This document shows, piece by piece, positions 8,599 through 16,462 of a stretch of DNA of 64,000 nucleotides. Source of the stretch: Lewinella sp. LCG006 (GTDB taxonomy: Bacteria > Bacteroidota > Bacteroidia > Chitinophagales > Saprospiraceae); NCBI RefSeq assembly GCF_040784935.1, contig NZ_CP160680.1, positions 797,501 through 861,500 of the forward strand, given 5' to 3'. The notes under the pieces were generated by a model. That model saw nothing but the letters and a program-made list of their open reading frames with translations. It was not told the origin of the DNA and did not search any database. How positions within the stretch are numbered: position 1 is the stretch's first letter; each line of letters starts with the position of its first letter. The translations under genes and the position numbers were made by a program.

Positions 8599-9152
8599 TG
8601 GAGCCAGATCAAAACATCGTTTTTGTAGATGAGAGCAGCTTTTGTAGTGCCTCTAGTTCTACTAAAGTCTATGAATTGATTGGACATAGTCCGGTACTCA
8701 AGGAAGTAAACAGTGTAACTGAAAGAGTTTATGCCATTAGCGGCATAACACCACGAGGAGAGTTGTTTAGTGAGGTTTACCGCACTGCTATTAGCACGAA
8801 GCAGATCATCGCTTTTTTAAAACTTTGCCTGAACAAAATGGAAGGTCAACTCAATATCATTTGGGACAATGCAAGTATCCACAAGAGTAAAGAGCTAAAA
8901 CATTTTTTACGATCAGATTCACAAGCACGTAATCGCTTACAACTCTATTCAACCCCTGTATACTGCCCCCAGTACAACCCTGACGAACAGGTTTGGAACT
9001 TCTTGAAATCGGAATTCCTAAAGCACCGCTGGTGCAAAACTAAGAGCCAGCTTCACAAAACGGTAGAGGCTGGGCTGGAATACTTAGCGATGATGCCAGA
9101 TAGAATCCGTGCGGCTTTTAGGCATTCCGATGTCAAAATAATGGAATATTAA
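8598..9152 (+). CDS. IS630-family transposase, ORF B (DDE catalytic part)
   Basis: This 184-residue catalytic part (DDE superfamily endonuclease type) has the three acidic residues in place: FVDESSF near residue 10, IIWDNASIHKS near residue 95, and YCPQYNPDEQVWNFLK near residue 133, where the Glu is followed by the usual W-N-x-L-K. No frameshift or stop interrupts it. It is probably made mainly as a fusion with ORF A by -1 slippage. It ends at 9150-9152, just before the right inverted repeat. Confidence 0.88.
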   Translation: MEPDQNIVFVDESSFCSASSSTKVYELIGHSPVLKEVNSVTERVYAISGITPRGELFSEVYRTAISTKQIIAFLKLCLNKMEGQLNIIWDNASIHKSKELKHFLRSDSQARNRLQLYSTPVYCPQYNPDEQVWNFLKSEFLKHRWCKTKSQLHKTVEAGLEYLAMMPDRIRAAFRHSDVKIMEY

Positions 9153-9160
9153 TTTTTTAC

Positions 9161-9177
9161 GTACTTACCTACCGAGG
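9161..9177 (-). repeat. Right terminal inverted repeat of the IS630 element
   Basis: GTACTTACCTACCGAGG, followed by TA at 9178-9179; complement of 8076-8092 at 15 of 17 positions. Confidence 0.85.
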
Positions 9178-9455
9178 TACTTGTGAAGACCTCGGAGAGC
9201 CCGTCTGGCCAAGGCTTGCCGGACAGGGTCGCATTTTAGGAGTAGCCTTTCGTTAAATTTGGAAGTATAACAAGATAGGCATCTTTGTGTCTTTTAAATA
9301 TGGGATATCATCCTGTCGTACATCAGATGCCTATAGCAAAGTCGGAATTTCCAGCTATCTAAAGGGTGTAAAGGTTGGCTGTTCTAGCTGAGGGTAATGG
9401 GGATTATCCGCCATAAATGACGGGGACCGGCAAGACCCCATTCGCCTTACATGCC
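9178..9455. other. Intergenic sequence right of the IS, without a gene
   Basis: It holds the right arm (9307-9325) of the 19-bp inverted repeat that brackets the IS, a second 10-bp inverted repeat ATAGGCATCT (9275-9284) / AGATGCCTAT (9325-9334), and a GTGTAAAGG word near 9366. Confidence 0.6.
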
Positions 9456-9492
9456 AAAAAAAATCCCGAAACCTCAAGCGAGGAATCGGGAT
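9456..9492 (-). terminator. Rho-independent terminator of clpB
   Basis: Read on the minus strand: stem ATCCCGA / TCGGGAT with an inner CCTC / GAGG stem (9463-9492), followed by an unbroken run of eight T's (complement of 9456-9463). It lies 33 bases after the clpB stop. Confidence 0.85.
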
Positions 9493-9524
9493 AGTATGAT
9501 GACATAGGCGGTATACCTATGAGA

Positions 9525-12149
9525 TTAAGCGACCGTCTCTTCTTTTTTGATGGCTTGGCGGAAGACCACCACATCGTCAAAAACATCGAGTACGAGGTGC
9601 TGACCGGGCTGCACGCTGTTGGCGAGCAACTGCTTGGAAAGCTGCTTCAGCACCCGCTTCTGAATCACACGCTTGAGGGGGCGAGCACCGAACTCGGGGT
9701 TGTAGCCTTCGTCGGCGAGCCAGTCCATGGCGTGAGAGGTGATCGTCATCGAGATACCCTGCTCAGAGAGGGTAGCTTTGAGGTTATCCAACTGCAGCTT
9801 GACGATACCGCGAATGTCTCTCCTCGACAACGGGCGGAACATGATGATCTCATCAATCCGGTTGAGAAACTCGGGGCGAACCGACTTTTTCAGCAGGTCA
9901 AACAAGAGGTTCCGGGTTTTGTCAATCATCTCCTCTTCTTCGCCTTCGACCATGCGCTCGAAATTGTCGCGGATGATGTCGGAACCGATGTTGGAAGTCA
10001 TGATAATGATGGTATTCTTGAAGTTGACCACCCGGCCTTTGCTATCGGTGAGCCGCCCGTCGTCCAGAACCTGCAAGAGGATATTGAAGACATCAGGGTG
10101 GGCTTTTTCGATCTCATCCAGTAGCACGACAGAGTAGGGCTTGCGCCGAACGGCTTCCGTCAGTTGGCCACCTTCGTCGTAGCCTACGTAGCCCGGAGGC
10201 GCTCCTACCAGTCGGCTCACGGCGTGGCGTTCCTGGTATTCACTCATATCTATCCGCGTCATCAAGTCTTCGTCATCGAAGAGGTACTCCGCCAGGGCTT
10301 TGGCCAACTCGGTCTTACCCACCCCGGTGGTACCGAGGAATAAGAAAGAGCCGATCGGCTTGGCTTGACTGCTGAGGCCCGTACGATTGAGGCGAATCGC
10401 ATCGGCAACCGCTTCTACTGCTTCATCTTGTCCGATCACGCGATGATGCAGATCATCTTCCAGGTGGAGCAGTTTTTCGCGTTCGCTTTGGAGCATCCGT
10501 GTTACGGGAATACCCGTCCAGCGGCTGACAATTTCGGCGACATCCTCTGCTTCCACTTCTTCTTTGACCAACATCTTATTGTCGGCCTGCATTTCCTGTA
10601 ATTGAGCGTTGAAAGCCTCCAACTGGGCCTGTACCTCAGGTACTTTTCCGTAGCGAATTTCGGCTGCTTCCGCGTAATTGCCTTCGCGTTCGGCGCGATT
10701 GGCAGCTAGCTTCAGTTGTTCCATTTCCTCTTTGGCCTGCTGAATACCAAGTACTACTTCGCGCTCGCTTTCCCACTGGGCTTTGAGGGCGTTACGTTCT
10801 TCCTCCAGATTGGCCAGGTCCTCATTGATTCTGCCGATTTTCACGAGATCGTTTTCGCGCTTCATGGCTTCTCGCTCGATTTCGAGCTGGCGGATTCTAC
10901 GCTCGGTCTCGTCGAGTTCTTCGGGCATGGAGTTCATTTCCAGGCGCAAGCGGGCGGCGGCTTCATCGATCAAGTCGATGGCCTTATCCGGCAAGAAACG
11001 ATCCGCGATGTAACGGTTTGACAGTTGTACCGCCGCGACGACCGCTTCGTCCTTGATGTTGATCTTGTGGTGCGTTTCGTAGCGCTCCTTCAGACCTCGC
11101 AGGATAGAGATGGCATCCTCTTCGGAAGGCTCACCGACCATGACGGTCTGGAAACGTCGTTCGAGGGCCTTGTCTTTTTCGAAATACTTTTGGTATTCGT
11201 CCAAGGTCGTAGCACCGATGGTCCGGAGTTCTCCCCGTGCCAGGGCTGGTTTGAGGATATTGGCAGCATCCATTGCGCCCTGGGTTTGACCAGCACCGAC
11301 CAGGATGTGAATCTCGTCGATGAAGAGAAAAATCTGCCCATCGGCCTGGGTGACCTCGTTGATCACAGCTTTGAGGCGTTCCTCGAATTCCCCCTGGTAC
11401 TTGGCACCAGCAATCAGTGCGCCCATATCGAGGGTGTAGATATCTTTATCGCGCAGATCCTCGGGTACATCTCCGTTGATGATCCGGTGGGCGAGGCCTT
11501 CTACGATGGCCGTCTTACCAACACCGGGCTGACCGATGAGGATGGGGTTGTTCTTGGTCCGGCGTGCCAGGATGTGGAGTACACGACGGATTTCTTCGTC
11601 CCGACCAATGACTGGATCCAGCTTGCCGCTGCGGGCACGCTCGTTGAGGTTGATGGCGTACTTATTGAGGGCGTTGTAGGCACCTTCTGCGCTGTTGGTC
11701 GTTACACGCTGACCTTTGCGCAGGTCCTCGATGGCGGCAATGAGGCCCTTTTCGGTCACACCGCTGTCCTTGAGCATCTGCCCGACGCTGTCTTTGACGG
11801 CCACGATAGCAAGGAGGATATGCTCCAGCGCCACGTACTCATCCTGAAAAGTCTTCAGGTAAGTGTTGGCTTTCTGTAGTACTTCATTGGTAGTGCGGGC
11901 CAGGTATTGCTGACCACTGCTACCGGTTTGTTTGGGGTAAGAGGATACGATGCTTTCGGTAGCGCTCTTTACCGCAGTAAAATTGACGCCCAGCTTTTTG
12001 AGTACAAAGGGAGTGACATTTTCGTCGACCTCCAATATGCCCTGGAGCAGATGGCCAACTTCAATACTGGGGTTGTTGCCCTCCATGGCCAGTTGTTGGG
12101 CCCGCTGGACCGCCTCCTGGCTTTTGATAGTGAAATTATTCAAATGCAT
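9525..12149 (-). CDS. clpB: ATP-dependent disaggregase ClpB
   Basis: This hexameric AAA+ chaperone rescues aggregated proteins together with DnaK. It has 874 residues from the ATG at 12147-12149; the open frame extends 14 codons further up, but those come from an inverted repeat in the leader and the family starts with [12 protein letters not shown], so the inner start is chosen. Domains in order: N-domain (1-150), first AAA+ module with Walker [11 protein letters not shown] (about residue 207), the long middle coiled coil (about 400-530), second AAA+ module with [14 protein letters not shown] (about 607), and the C-terminal D2-small domain with [10 protein letters not shown]. No HSP33 or DnaK gene is nearby. 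A leader inverted repeat and a strong terminator flank it. Confidence 0.96.
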   Translation of the reverse strand: MHLNNFTIKSQEAVQRAQQLAMEGNNPSIEVGHLLQGILEVDENVTPFVLKKLGVNFTAVKSATESIVSSYPKQTGSSGQQYLARTTNEVLQKANTYLKTFQDEYVALEHILLAIVAVKDSVGQMLKDSGVTEKGLIAAIEDLRKGQRVTTNSAEGAYNALNKYAINLNERARSGKLDPVIGRDEEIRRVLHILARRTKNNPILIGQPGVGKTAIVEGLAHRIINGDVPEDLRDKDIYTLDMGALIAGAKYQGEFEERLKAVINEVTQADGQIFLFIDEIHILVGAGQTQGAMDAANILKPALARGELRTIGATTLDEYQKYFEKDKALERRFQTVMVGEPSEEDAISILRGLKERYETHHKINIKDEAVVAAVQLSNRYIADRFLPDKAIDLIDEAAARLRLEMNSMPEELDETERRIRQLEIEREAMKRENDLVKIGRINEDLANLEEERNALKAQWESEREVVLGIQQAKEEMEQLKLAANRAEREGNYAEAAEIRYGKVPEVQAQLEAFNAQLQEMQADNKMLVKEEVEAEDVAEIVSRWTGIPVTRMLQSEREKLLHLEDDLHHRVIGQDEAVEAVADAIRLNRTGLSSQAKPIGSFLFLGTTGVGKTELAKALAEYLFDDEDLMTRIDMSEYQERHAVSRLVGAPPGYVGYDEGGQLTEAVRRKPYSVVLLDEIEKAHPDVFNILLQVLDDGRLTDSKGRVVNFKNTIIIMTSNIGSDIIRDNFERMVEGEEEEMIDKTRNLLFDLLKKSVRPEFLNRIDEIIMFRPLSRRDIRGIVKLQLDNLKATLSEQGISMTITSHAMDWLADEGYNPEFGARPLKRVIQKRVLKQLSKQLLANSVQPGQHLVLDVFDDVVVFRQAIKKEETVA

Positions 12150-12166
12150 GTTATTGTTATTTGGAC

Positions 12167-12193
12167 TTTTGGACTTCCTCAAAAAGTCCAAAA
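12167..12193. promoter_or_regulatory. Inverted repeat in the clpB leader
   Basis: TTTTGGACTT (12167-12176) and AAGTCCAAAA (12184-12193) are perfect 10-bp complements with 7 bases between them, 18 to 44 bases upstream of the clpB start. It could be a repressor operator for heat-shock control or an RNA hairpin over the leader. The sequence is not that of CIRCE (HrcA), whose arms read TTAGCACTC. Confidence 0.45.
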
Positions 12194-12232
12194 AATACGT
12201 TTAATTAATACAAGGTGTTACTACTGAATTAT

Positions 12233-12426
12233 TAGAGTTGTTCTGCTGGGATCATTTCGGGGACAAATCGCGCCTTATCTTCCCACACTGTGCCTTTTTT
12301 AAGTCGCTTAGCTACGGCTAGGCTCCTCAAAAAAGGCTTCGCGTGGTCGATAATGCATCAATTTTAGCTTCGCTGATCGCCTTTGGCTCAGAGTTCCCAC
12401 CAAACTGACCCAGCAGAACAACTCTA
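12233..12426. repeat. Nested palindromic intergenic element, 194 bp
   Basis: Outer arms TAGAGTTGTTCTGCTGGG (12233-12250) and their exact complement (12409-12426) enclose an inner stem GCCTTTTTT (12292-12300) / AAAAAAGGC (12329-12337). The plan (18-22-bp outer arms, inner stem, 160-190 bp in all, no frame) matches the element at 1185-1350. Its segment 12361-12398 also resembles 46516-46560. Confidence 0.7.
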
Positions 12427-12648
12427 TTCAAGTAGAAGTACCGTTATCCATGGAACTGCAAAGGATATGCCAAGGGGGAAGCGGGGGGCAAACAGTGCCA
12501 TTGTGGCATGCCTGCTTAAAGCGAACAGTCATAAAGTCAGGTTATTTTATTTTTTTCTGTCAATTATGAGGGGTTATCGCAGCGGCGTAGGTGCAACCGA
12601 CGCCAAACAGAGGCGGGAGATTTGCTATATCCTCCTTGTGGCCAGAGC

Positions 12649-12709
12649 TCTCCTCCCCCGTCACTGTGTGACACCCCCTCCAAAGAGGGGGATATGGCAA
12701 CTGGGGAGA
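12649..12709. repeat. Cluster of hairpins, REP-like
   Basis: Outer arms TCTCC (12649-12653) / GGAGA (12705-12709) enclose GTCAC-TGT-GTGAC (12660-12672) and CCCCCTC-CAAA-GAGGGGG (12674-12691). This pattern of adjacent perfect hairpins is typical of extragenic palindromic repeats. Confidence 0.55.
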
Positions 12710-12752
12710 CGTGGCCGAATAGAGGGAATAAATCAGGTAGGGATAGTAGCGG

Positions 12753-12811
12753 TTCCGCTCCTTAGCTAAGGAGCGGAAAGAGCGGATAGCCCGGCCCCGC
12801 TACAGGCGGGG
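12753..12811. repeat. Perfect 26-bp palindrome followed by a GC hairpin
   Basis: TTCCGCTCCTTAG at 12753-12765 is followed directly by its exact complement to 12778. A second hairpin CCCCGC-TACAG-GCGGGG lies at 12795-12811. Similar 'GCGGATAGCCCGG' strings are, from memory, common in Bacteroidota intergenic regions; that is not verified here. Confidence 0.55.
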
Positions 12812-12819
12812 ACCTGCCT

Positions 12820-12862
12820 AAAAAAAACTCAGGCTAACATGAAGAGTTCACGTTAGCCTAAG
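12820..12862 (-). terminator. Rho-independent terminator, minus strand
   Basis: The arms 12828-12843 and 12847-12862 (core AGGCTAAC / GTTAGCCT) form a long stem with one mismatch near its base; on the minus strand it runs into eight T's (complement of 12820-12827). The nearest minus-strand gene ends 570 bases away, at 13430, so it may serve that gene or an unrecognised RNA in between. Confidence 0.7.
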
Positions 12863-13011
12863 ATAAAAAAGGTTTGCATAATACTCAAACACACACAAGA
12901 TCCGGGGTTAGGAGCCCCGGAGAGAAAAAGATTTAAAAGAGAGGAGCGCGCGCATTGTCCCCGTAAAATATGCTTCTTGAGGAGAGCGGATGTTTTTTAA
13001 ATCCCACCTTC

Positions 13012-13187
13012 CTGTCCCCGTCCGGGCAGGGTGCTGTAAAAGTCATTTGGTATTTTGGAGTATGCTCACCACAACACCGGACGGAGGAAATAAAAGTGAT
13101 TTCAGGTCATGCAGCACTGCTTCGTTGAAGTGTGGCAACATTTTGAGGGTTGCAACTACTGCCAAAAAAAACTAACAAGGGGGACAG
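13012..13187 (-). ncRNA. Possible structured RNA (weak candidate, 6S-like features)
   Basis: On the minus strand, CTGTCCCC (complement of 13180-13187) can pair with GGGGACAG (complement of 13012-13019), closing a 176-nt stretch. Inside it GTGCTG (from 13117-13112) pairs with CAGCAC (from 13036-13031). The central part carries GGTGAGCATACTCC (13070-13057), which resembles the GGUGAGCAUGCUCGG of E. coli 6S RNA as I remember it. Size and plan (closing stem, open middle, apical part) would suit 6S RNA, but the similarity is short and there is no adjacent terminator; the nearest is about 150 bases further on. Could be chance. Confidence 0.2.
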
Positions 13188-13429
13188 TAGTAGCTAGTTG
13201 CTATATCTGGAGTTGCTCTTTCCACTTCAAGAAAAGGAGCTTGTCCAAATCCCACAGTTTTGCAGACCTAAAATTCACTCTCTGAAAAAAGGATGATGAA
13301 TAGAAACTCGAAGTACAAGGCCCGCCAACCCACTCCCACGGGTTAATGGCGGAGCACCTGTGAAAACTAAAGGATGAAAAAGTTTTTAGGATGAAAAAAT
13401 TATATGTCTTAACATTGGTCAAAAATTAA

Positions 13430-14668
13430 TCATTTGGTTACTTGTCTTACCGTTGTGCCATTGCTGGTGGTCAGTTGGAGGAAGTAATTGCCTTTCGGCA
13501 AATTGGTCATATCCACCTGGGTTTCTTCAGCCTCTTTTGGCTGCTGATTGGTCAGCAATTGGCCTGCTGCGGAGAACAATTGTACGCTTTCCAGCACATT
13601 GTTTTCTCCGCTGGTGGCTATCGTTAATTGGTTGACTACCGGATTGGGGTAGACATTTATTTCAAAATTTTCTTCTTCGCCTGTAGGCACCGTATCCTCA
13701 AATAAAAGCTCATTGCCATCATTTGTCTGCTCTCTGTTGGCGACGGCATTTTCAGGCAAATCATCATGATTTGTTGTTGTAAGTGCCTGTGAGTTCGCCA
13801 AAATCGTAATGTGCTCAGTGCTTCCAGCAACGGGATATTCAATGAGGTTTTGATCTACCATTTTGATCTTCTCCACCGTAATCCCCGTGTTTATATCTTC
13901 CAGCAAGGCGATATCTTCTACAATAATCATGATAGAAGCGATATCTCCATGTCCATTTGTCTCCCCTAGTTCTTTGCGCAAGATGACCACTTCGATCTCC
14001 CCGGCTTCGTTGTTGAGCTGAATAAAAGCCTCTGCGCCGTTGCCATTGTTTCCATTGAGCCAGGTGTTTGGCAACAAATTCAGGCTGAATACATTGGGAT
14101 TCCAAAGTGGTGCCGTCAGCTCATCGGCAAAATATTGTGGATCAAACTTTATGGTAAAAGTGATCCCAAAAAAATGCTCCACTGACCGACTGGCATCTCC
14201 CAAACTGAGGTCTAAAGTCAGCACATCTCCTGCCTCAAGGCTGCTGCTACTGGCATTCAATTGCAACACCGGATCCCATGCTGCATCACCTATACTGTAA
14301 AGATCGGGATTGATTGTTCCGTGGGTATTGCCGTAATTCTGTCGCCATAATACCTTACGATCTCCCTGCTCTACCATACCACGGCCGTTCACATCAGCAT
14401 TGCTAAAGTTGATGCCGTCTGAAAAATTATTTTGCCAGGAAGGTGCAGGTGCATAGCCTTCCCATGTTGAGCCCGTTTCTGTTCTTTCCGGACCAATATT
14501 TCCTTCTGCTACTCCGTGATACAACAAGTCGACACCATTAACAATGCCGTTATCATTAATATCTCCCGGCCAAACCTGCTGAATCTGAGCCTGCAAGCTT
14601 GTAACCATTTGGGTTGTTAGCAATAAAATGACCGCTACCCTAAGGGCAGTAATGTGTAAATTTCTCAT
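13430..14668 (-). CDS. Secreted protein with dockerin-like and cohesin-like parts and a T9SS sorting domain
   Basis: The 412 residues start with a signal peptide (hydrophobic 10-26, cleavage near SLQAQ). Residues about 33-120 hold dockerin-like calcium loops (GDINDNGIVNGVDLL; NADVNGRGMVEQGD). Residues about 130-290 look like a cohesin-type beta sandwich (LNASSSSLEAGDVLTLDLSLGDAS; GITFTIKFDP). The end (about 335-412) is a type A T9SS sorting domain: EINVYPNPVVNQLTI … GQLLTNQQP … LPKGNYFLQLTTSNGTTVRQVTK. It should be exported through the type IX system and cleaved or anchored at the surface. A dockerin-like and cohesin-like pair in one small protein suggests self-association, which is inference. 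The binding target is unknown. AT-rich divergent region upstream. Confidence 0.8.
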   Translation of the reverse strand: MRNLHITALRVAVILLLTTQMVTSLQAQIQQVWPGDINDNGIVNGVDLLYHGVAEGNIGPERTETGSTWEGYAPAPSWQNNFSDGINFSNADVNGRGMVEQGDRKVLWRQNYGNTHGTINPDLYSIGDAAWDPVLQLNASSSSLEAGDVLTLDLSLGDASRSVEHFFGITFTIKFDPQYFADELTAPLWNPNVFSLNLLPNTWLNGNNGNGAEAFIQLNNEAGEIEVVILRKELGETNGHGDIASIMIIVEDIALLEDINTGITVEKIKMVDQNLIEYPVAGSTEHITILANSQALTTTNHDDLPENAVANREQTNDGNELLFEDTVPTGEEENFEINVYPNPVVNQLTIATSGENNVLESVQLFSAAGQLLTNQQPKEAEETQVDMTNLPKGNYFLQLTTSNGTTVRQVTK

Positions 14669-14749
14669 CCTTTCTAAAAATTTGGGAGTTATCTATTCAA
14701 ATTCACTTGAGAGCCATTCCTCAATTAGCTCTTTTCGTATTTGGTATTG

Positions 14750-14776
14750 CAAACATAGTGGAACAGGAAAGAGCAA
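14750..14776 (-). promoter_or_regulatory. Possible promoter of the 13430-14668 gene
   Basis: On the minus strand TATGTTTG (14757-14750) fits the TAnnTTTG box and TTG lies 16 bases upstream (14776-14774), slightly closer than usual. The surrounding 14669-14944 region is AT-rich and divergent. Confidence 0.35.
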
Positions 14777-14944
14777 AAAATTACATATTTTTAGCATTAT
14801 CAACCATTTTATCAAAAAAACAAAGCCCACATGACAAGCTAAATAATTTAAACTACTGTAAATCAACTATCTCAAAGATACAAATTATTATTAATCGTAA
14901 TGTATTAAACTTCTTTTTCCAACCAAAATGGCAGTACTTAACAA

Positions 14945-16363
14945 ATGAGAAAGGATAAAACATTGACTTTATTACGGTATTTTTCTCAAAAAAAGTTGAA
15001 TTCTTTCTTGGATTTCGTCGCATCGCCGTATTTCAACAAAAATCATCAACTGCTTGAATTCGCAAATTATCTGGCCACATATCATCCTCTTTTCCCAGAA
15101 GAGATATTATCATTGGACGCAATACCTCCTCAGGTCCTTCCAGTGGAAAAACGTACTCAGAAAGAATTGAGTTATTTAAAAAGTAACCTCAACAAACTAC
15201 TGAAAGCTTTTGTGGGGCAGCAATATTACCAAGAGAATACCAACGCACAAGAGCTCAATATCATTCAGGGCCTGATGAGGATTGGTAACAAGGATTATGA
15301 GCCCCATCTTAAATCATTCAAACATAAACTTGATCAGCTTCCAAAGCCGGGTAATGACGAACTCTGGTTGCAGTATACAGTAGCAAATATCTTGCGGGGA
15401 GAATTATCGGGTAAACCTGCTGAAGTAGAGATGATCTTGCAGGAGAGTATCAACCGACTGGATGAATACTATCTGATCAACAAACTGAGCTATGGTATAG
15501 AAATTCAAAACCAGCAACAAGTGATTCAGTTTGCTCCTTCATTTCAGAATGACTTAATGGACCAAATAGAGCTGCTGCTGGTTAATAAAAAGGAGATGAG
15601 TCCTCGATTATCTCTTTACTATCAACTTTATCTCTGCTTTAAGTACAAAGAGGAGGAAGCTCACTTTTATAGGCTGGTGCAACTGCTTCAGCAGCATCAA
15701 CTAAAAATTAAGCGGACGGAATGTCGAGCGATTTACCTCGCGACTATCAATATCTGTTTGAGGCAAATGCATATTGATTATGAAGGTTACGCGACCATCT
15801 GCCTTGGTCTTTACGAAGAAGGCATTAGAACAAAAATTCTCTTTGAAAGGGGCTTATTGACCGAGTGGACTTATCGTAATGCGATAAAGATTGGACTCCG
15901 GTTGGAGCGTTACAAATGGACGGAAGATTTTATTCACACCTACAATCCTTTTTTGGATGTAGAAGCACAAAAGAATGCCCTTTATTCGAATTTAGCAGAA
16001 GTTGCTTTTTCACAAAAAGACTTTGATCAAACTTTTGAGTATTTACATAAAATCAAGATTAACAATTTCCGCTACCACCTTATTACAAAGATCCTCCTGA
16101 TAAAAACCTTTTACGAGACGGAGAACATAGACTCTTGCCTCTCGGCACTTGGTGCCTTCACCGTCTATCTTTCGCGGCTCAAGGGGGTATCTTCAGCCGT
16201 AAAAAAGAACTGCCAGCATTTTTGTCAGCTCCTGCACCAAATCCTTATGCAGAGCAGCGATAAGAAAAAAGAGAAAACCAAAATCAAGATCCAGCAGCAG
16301 ACGCCACTAGCGGAAAGAGAGTGGTTGCTCGATGTTTTCAGTAGAGAACATCCACGCTTTTAA
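14945..16363 (+). CDS. Uncharacterised helical protein, 472 residues
   Basis: I do not recognise this protein. It has no signal peptide or membrane segment, is rich in Leu, Lys, Gln and Glu, and reads as nearly all helix, with repeat-like pairs in the C-terminal half (about 300-400: YKWTEDFIHTYNPFL…ALYSNLAEVAFSQKDFDQTFEYLHKIK) that look like degenerate TPRs. The C-terminus is strongly basic (DKKKEKTKIKIQQQ). Notable N-terminal phrase: SPYFNKNHQLLEF. A cytoplasmic scaffold or regulatory role is possible but unsupported. It is divergent from the secreted protein 13430-14668 and 100 bases ahead of the efflux genes, so it may or may not be in their transcript. Confidence 0.7.
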   Translation: MRKDKTLTLLRYFSQKKLNSFLDFVASPYFNKNHQLLEFANYLATYHPLFPEEILSLDAIPPQVLPVEKRTQKELSYLKSNLNKLLKAFVGQQYYQENTNAQELNIIQGLMRIGNKDYEPHLKSFKHKLDQLPKPGNDELWLQYTVANILRGELSGKPAEVEMILQESINRLDEYYLINKLSYGIEIQNQQQVIQFAPSFQNDLMDQIELLLVNKKEMSPRLSLYYQLYLCFKYKEEEAHFYRLVQLLQQHQLKIKRTECRAIYLATINICLRQMHIDYEGYATICLGLYEEGIRTKILFERGLLTEWTYRNAIKIGLRLERYKWTEDFIHTYNPFLDVEAQKNALYSNLAEVAFSQKDFDQTFEYLHKIKINNFRYHLITKILLIKTFYETENIDSCLSALGAFTVYLSRLKGVSSAVKKNCQHFCQLLHQILMQSSDKKKEKTKIKIQQQTPLAEREWLLDVFSREHPRF

Positions 16364-16462
16364 ATAATACCATTCAACCCGCTCATTCTACCATTCAGCC
16401 TTTTGGAGTGGAATGCCTGCAACACGACGCTCATCTTTGTCTGCATAACCAGATGAAGAATT

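Larger units (their letters stand above)
8076..9177 (+). mobile_element. Complete IS630-family insertion sequence, 1102 bp
   Basis: The element is bounded by imperfect 17-bp terminal inverted repeats (8076-8092 and 9161-9177, 15 of 17 positions matching, starting CCTC and sharing TAGGTAAGTAC). It is flanked on both sides by the dinucleotide TA (8074-8075 and 9178-9179), the target duplication typical of IS630/Tc1 elements. It carries two overlapping frames, a helix-turn-helix part and a DDE part, joined by an A9 slippery run. All parts look intact, so it may be active. It sits between two housekeeping genes and interrupts a palindromic intergenic region. Confidence 0.9.
12427..13429. other. 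One-kilobase stretch without a convincing protein gene
   Basis: Frames here are short, have no recognisable motif and run through hairpins, so no protein gene is called. The stretch contains two clusters of palindromes (12649-12709 and 12753-12811), a minus-strand terminator (12820-12862), a GC hairpin CCGGGG/CCCCGG at 12903-12920, and a weak structured-RNA candidate at 13012-13187. The terminator facing the minus strand suggests transcription through here either from 13430-14668 (long 3' UTR) or from an RNA gene. Confidence 0.55.

Noticed and set aside
12167-12193. CIRCE operator before clpB.
   Set aside because: The inverted repeat arms do not match the CIRCE sequence, and the perfect arms are 10 bp with a 7-base gap rather than 9-N9-9.
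12383-12769. Open frame of 128 codons between clpB and 13430.
   Set aside because: It runs through several hairpins and palindromes, has no motif and no plausible start signal.
13021-13160. Plus-strand resemblance to SRP RNA (GGTGCTGT) or RNase P RNA (GGGCAGGGTGC).
   Set aside because: Only single short words match; the SRP GGAAGGAAGCAGC core and the RNase P GAGGAAAGTCC core are absent.
13201-13422. Minus-strand frame of 73 codons next to the secreted protein gene.
   Set aside because: No motif, odd composition; more likely 3' flank of 13430-14668.
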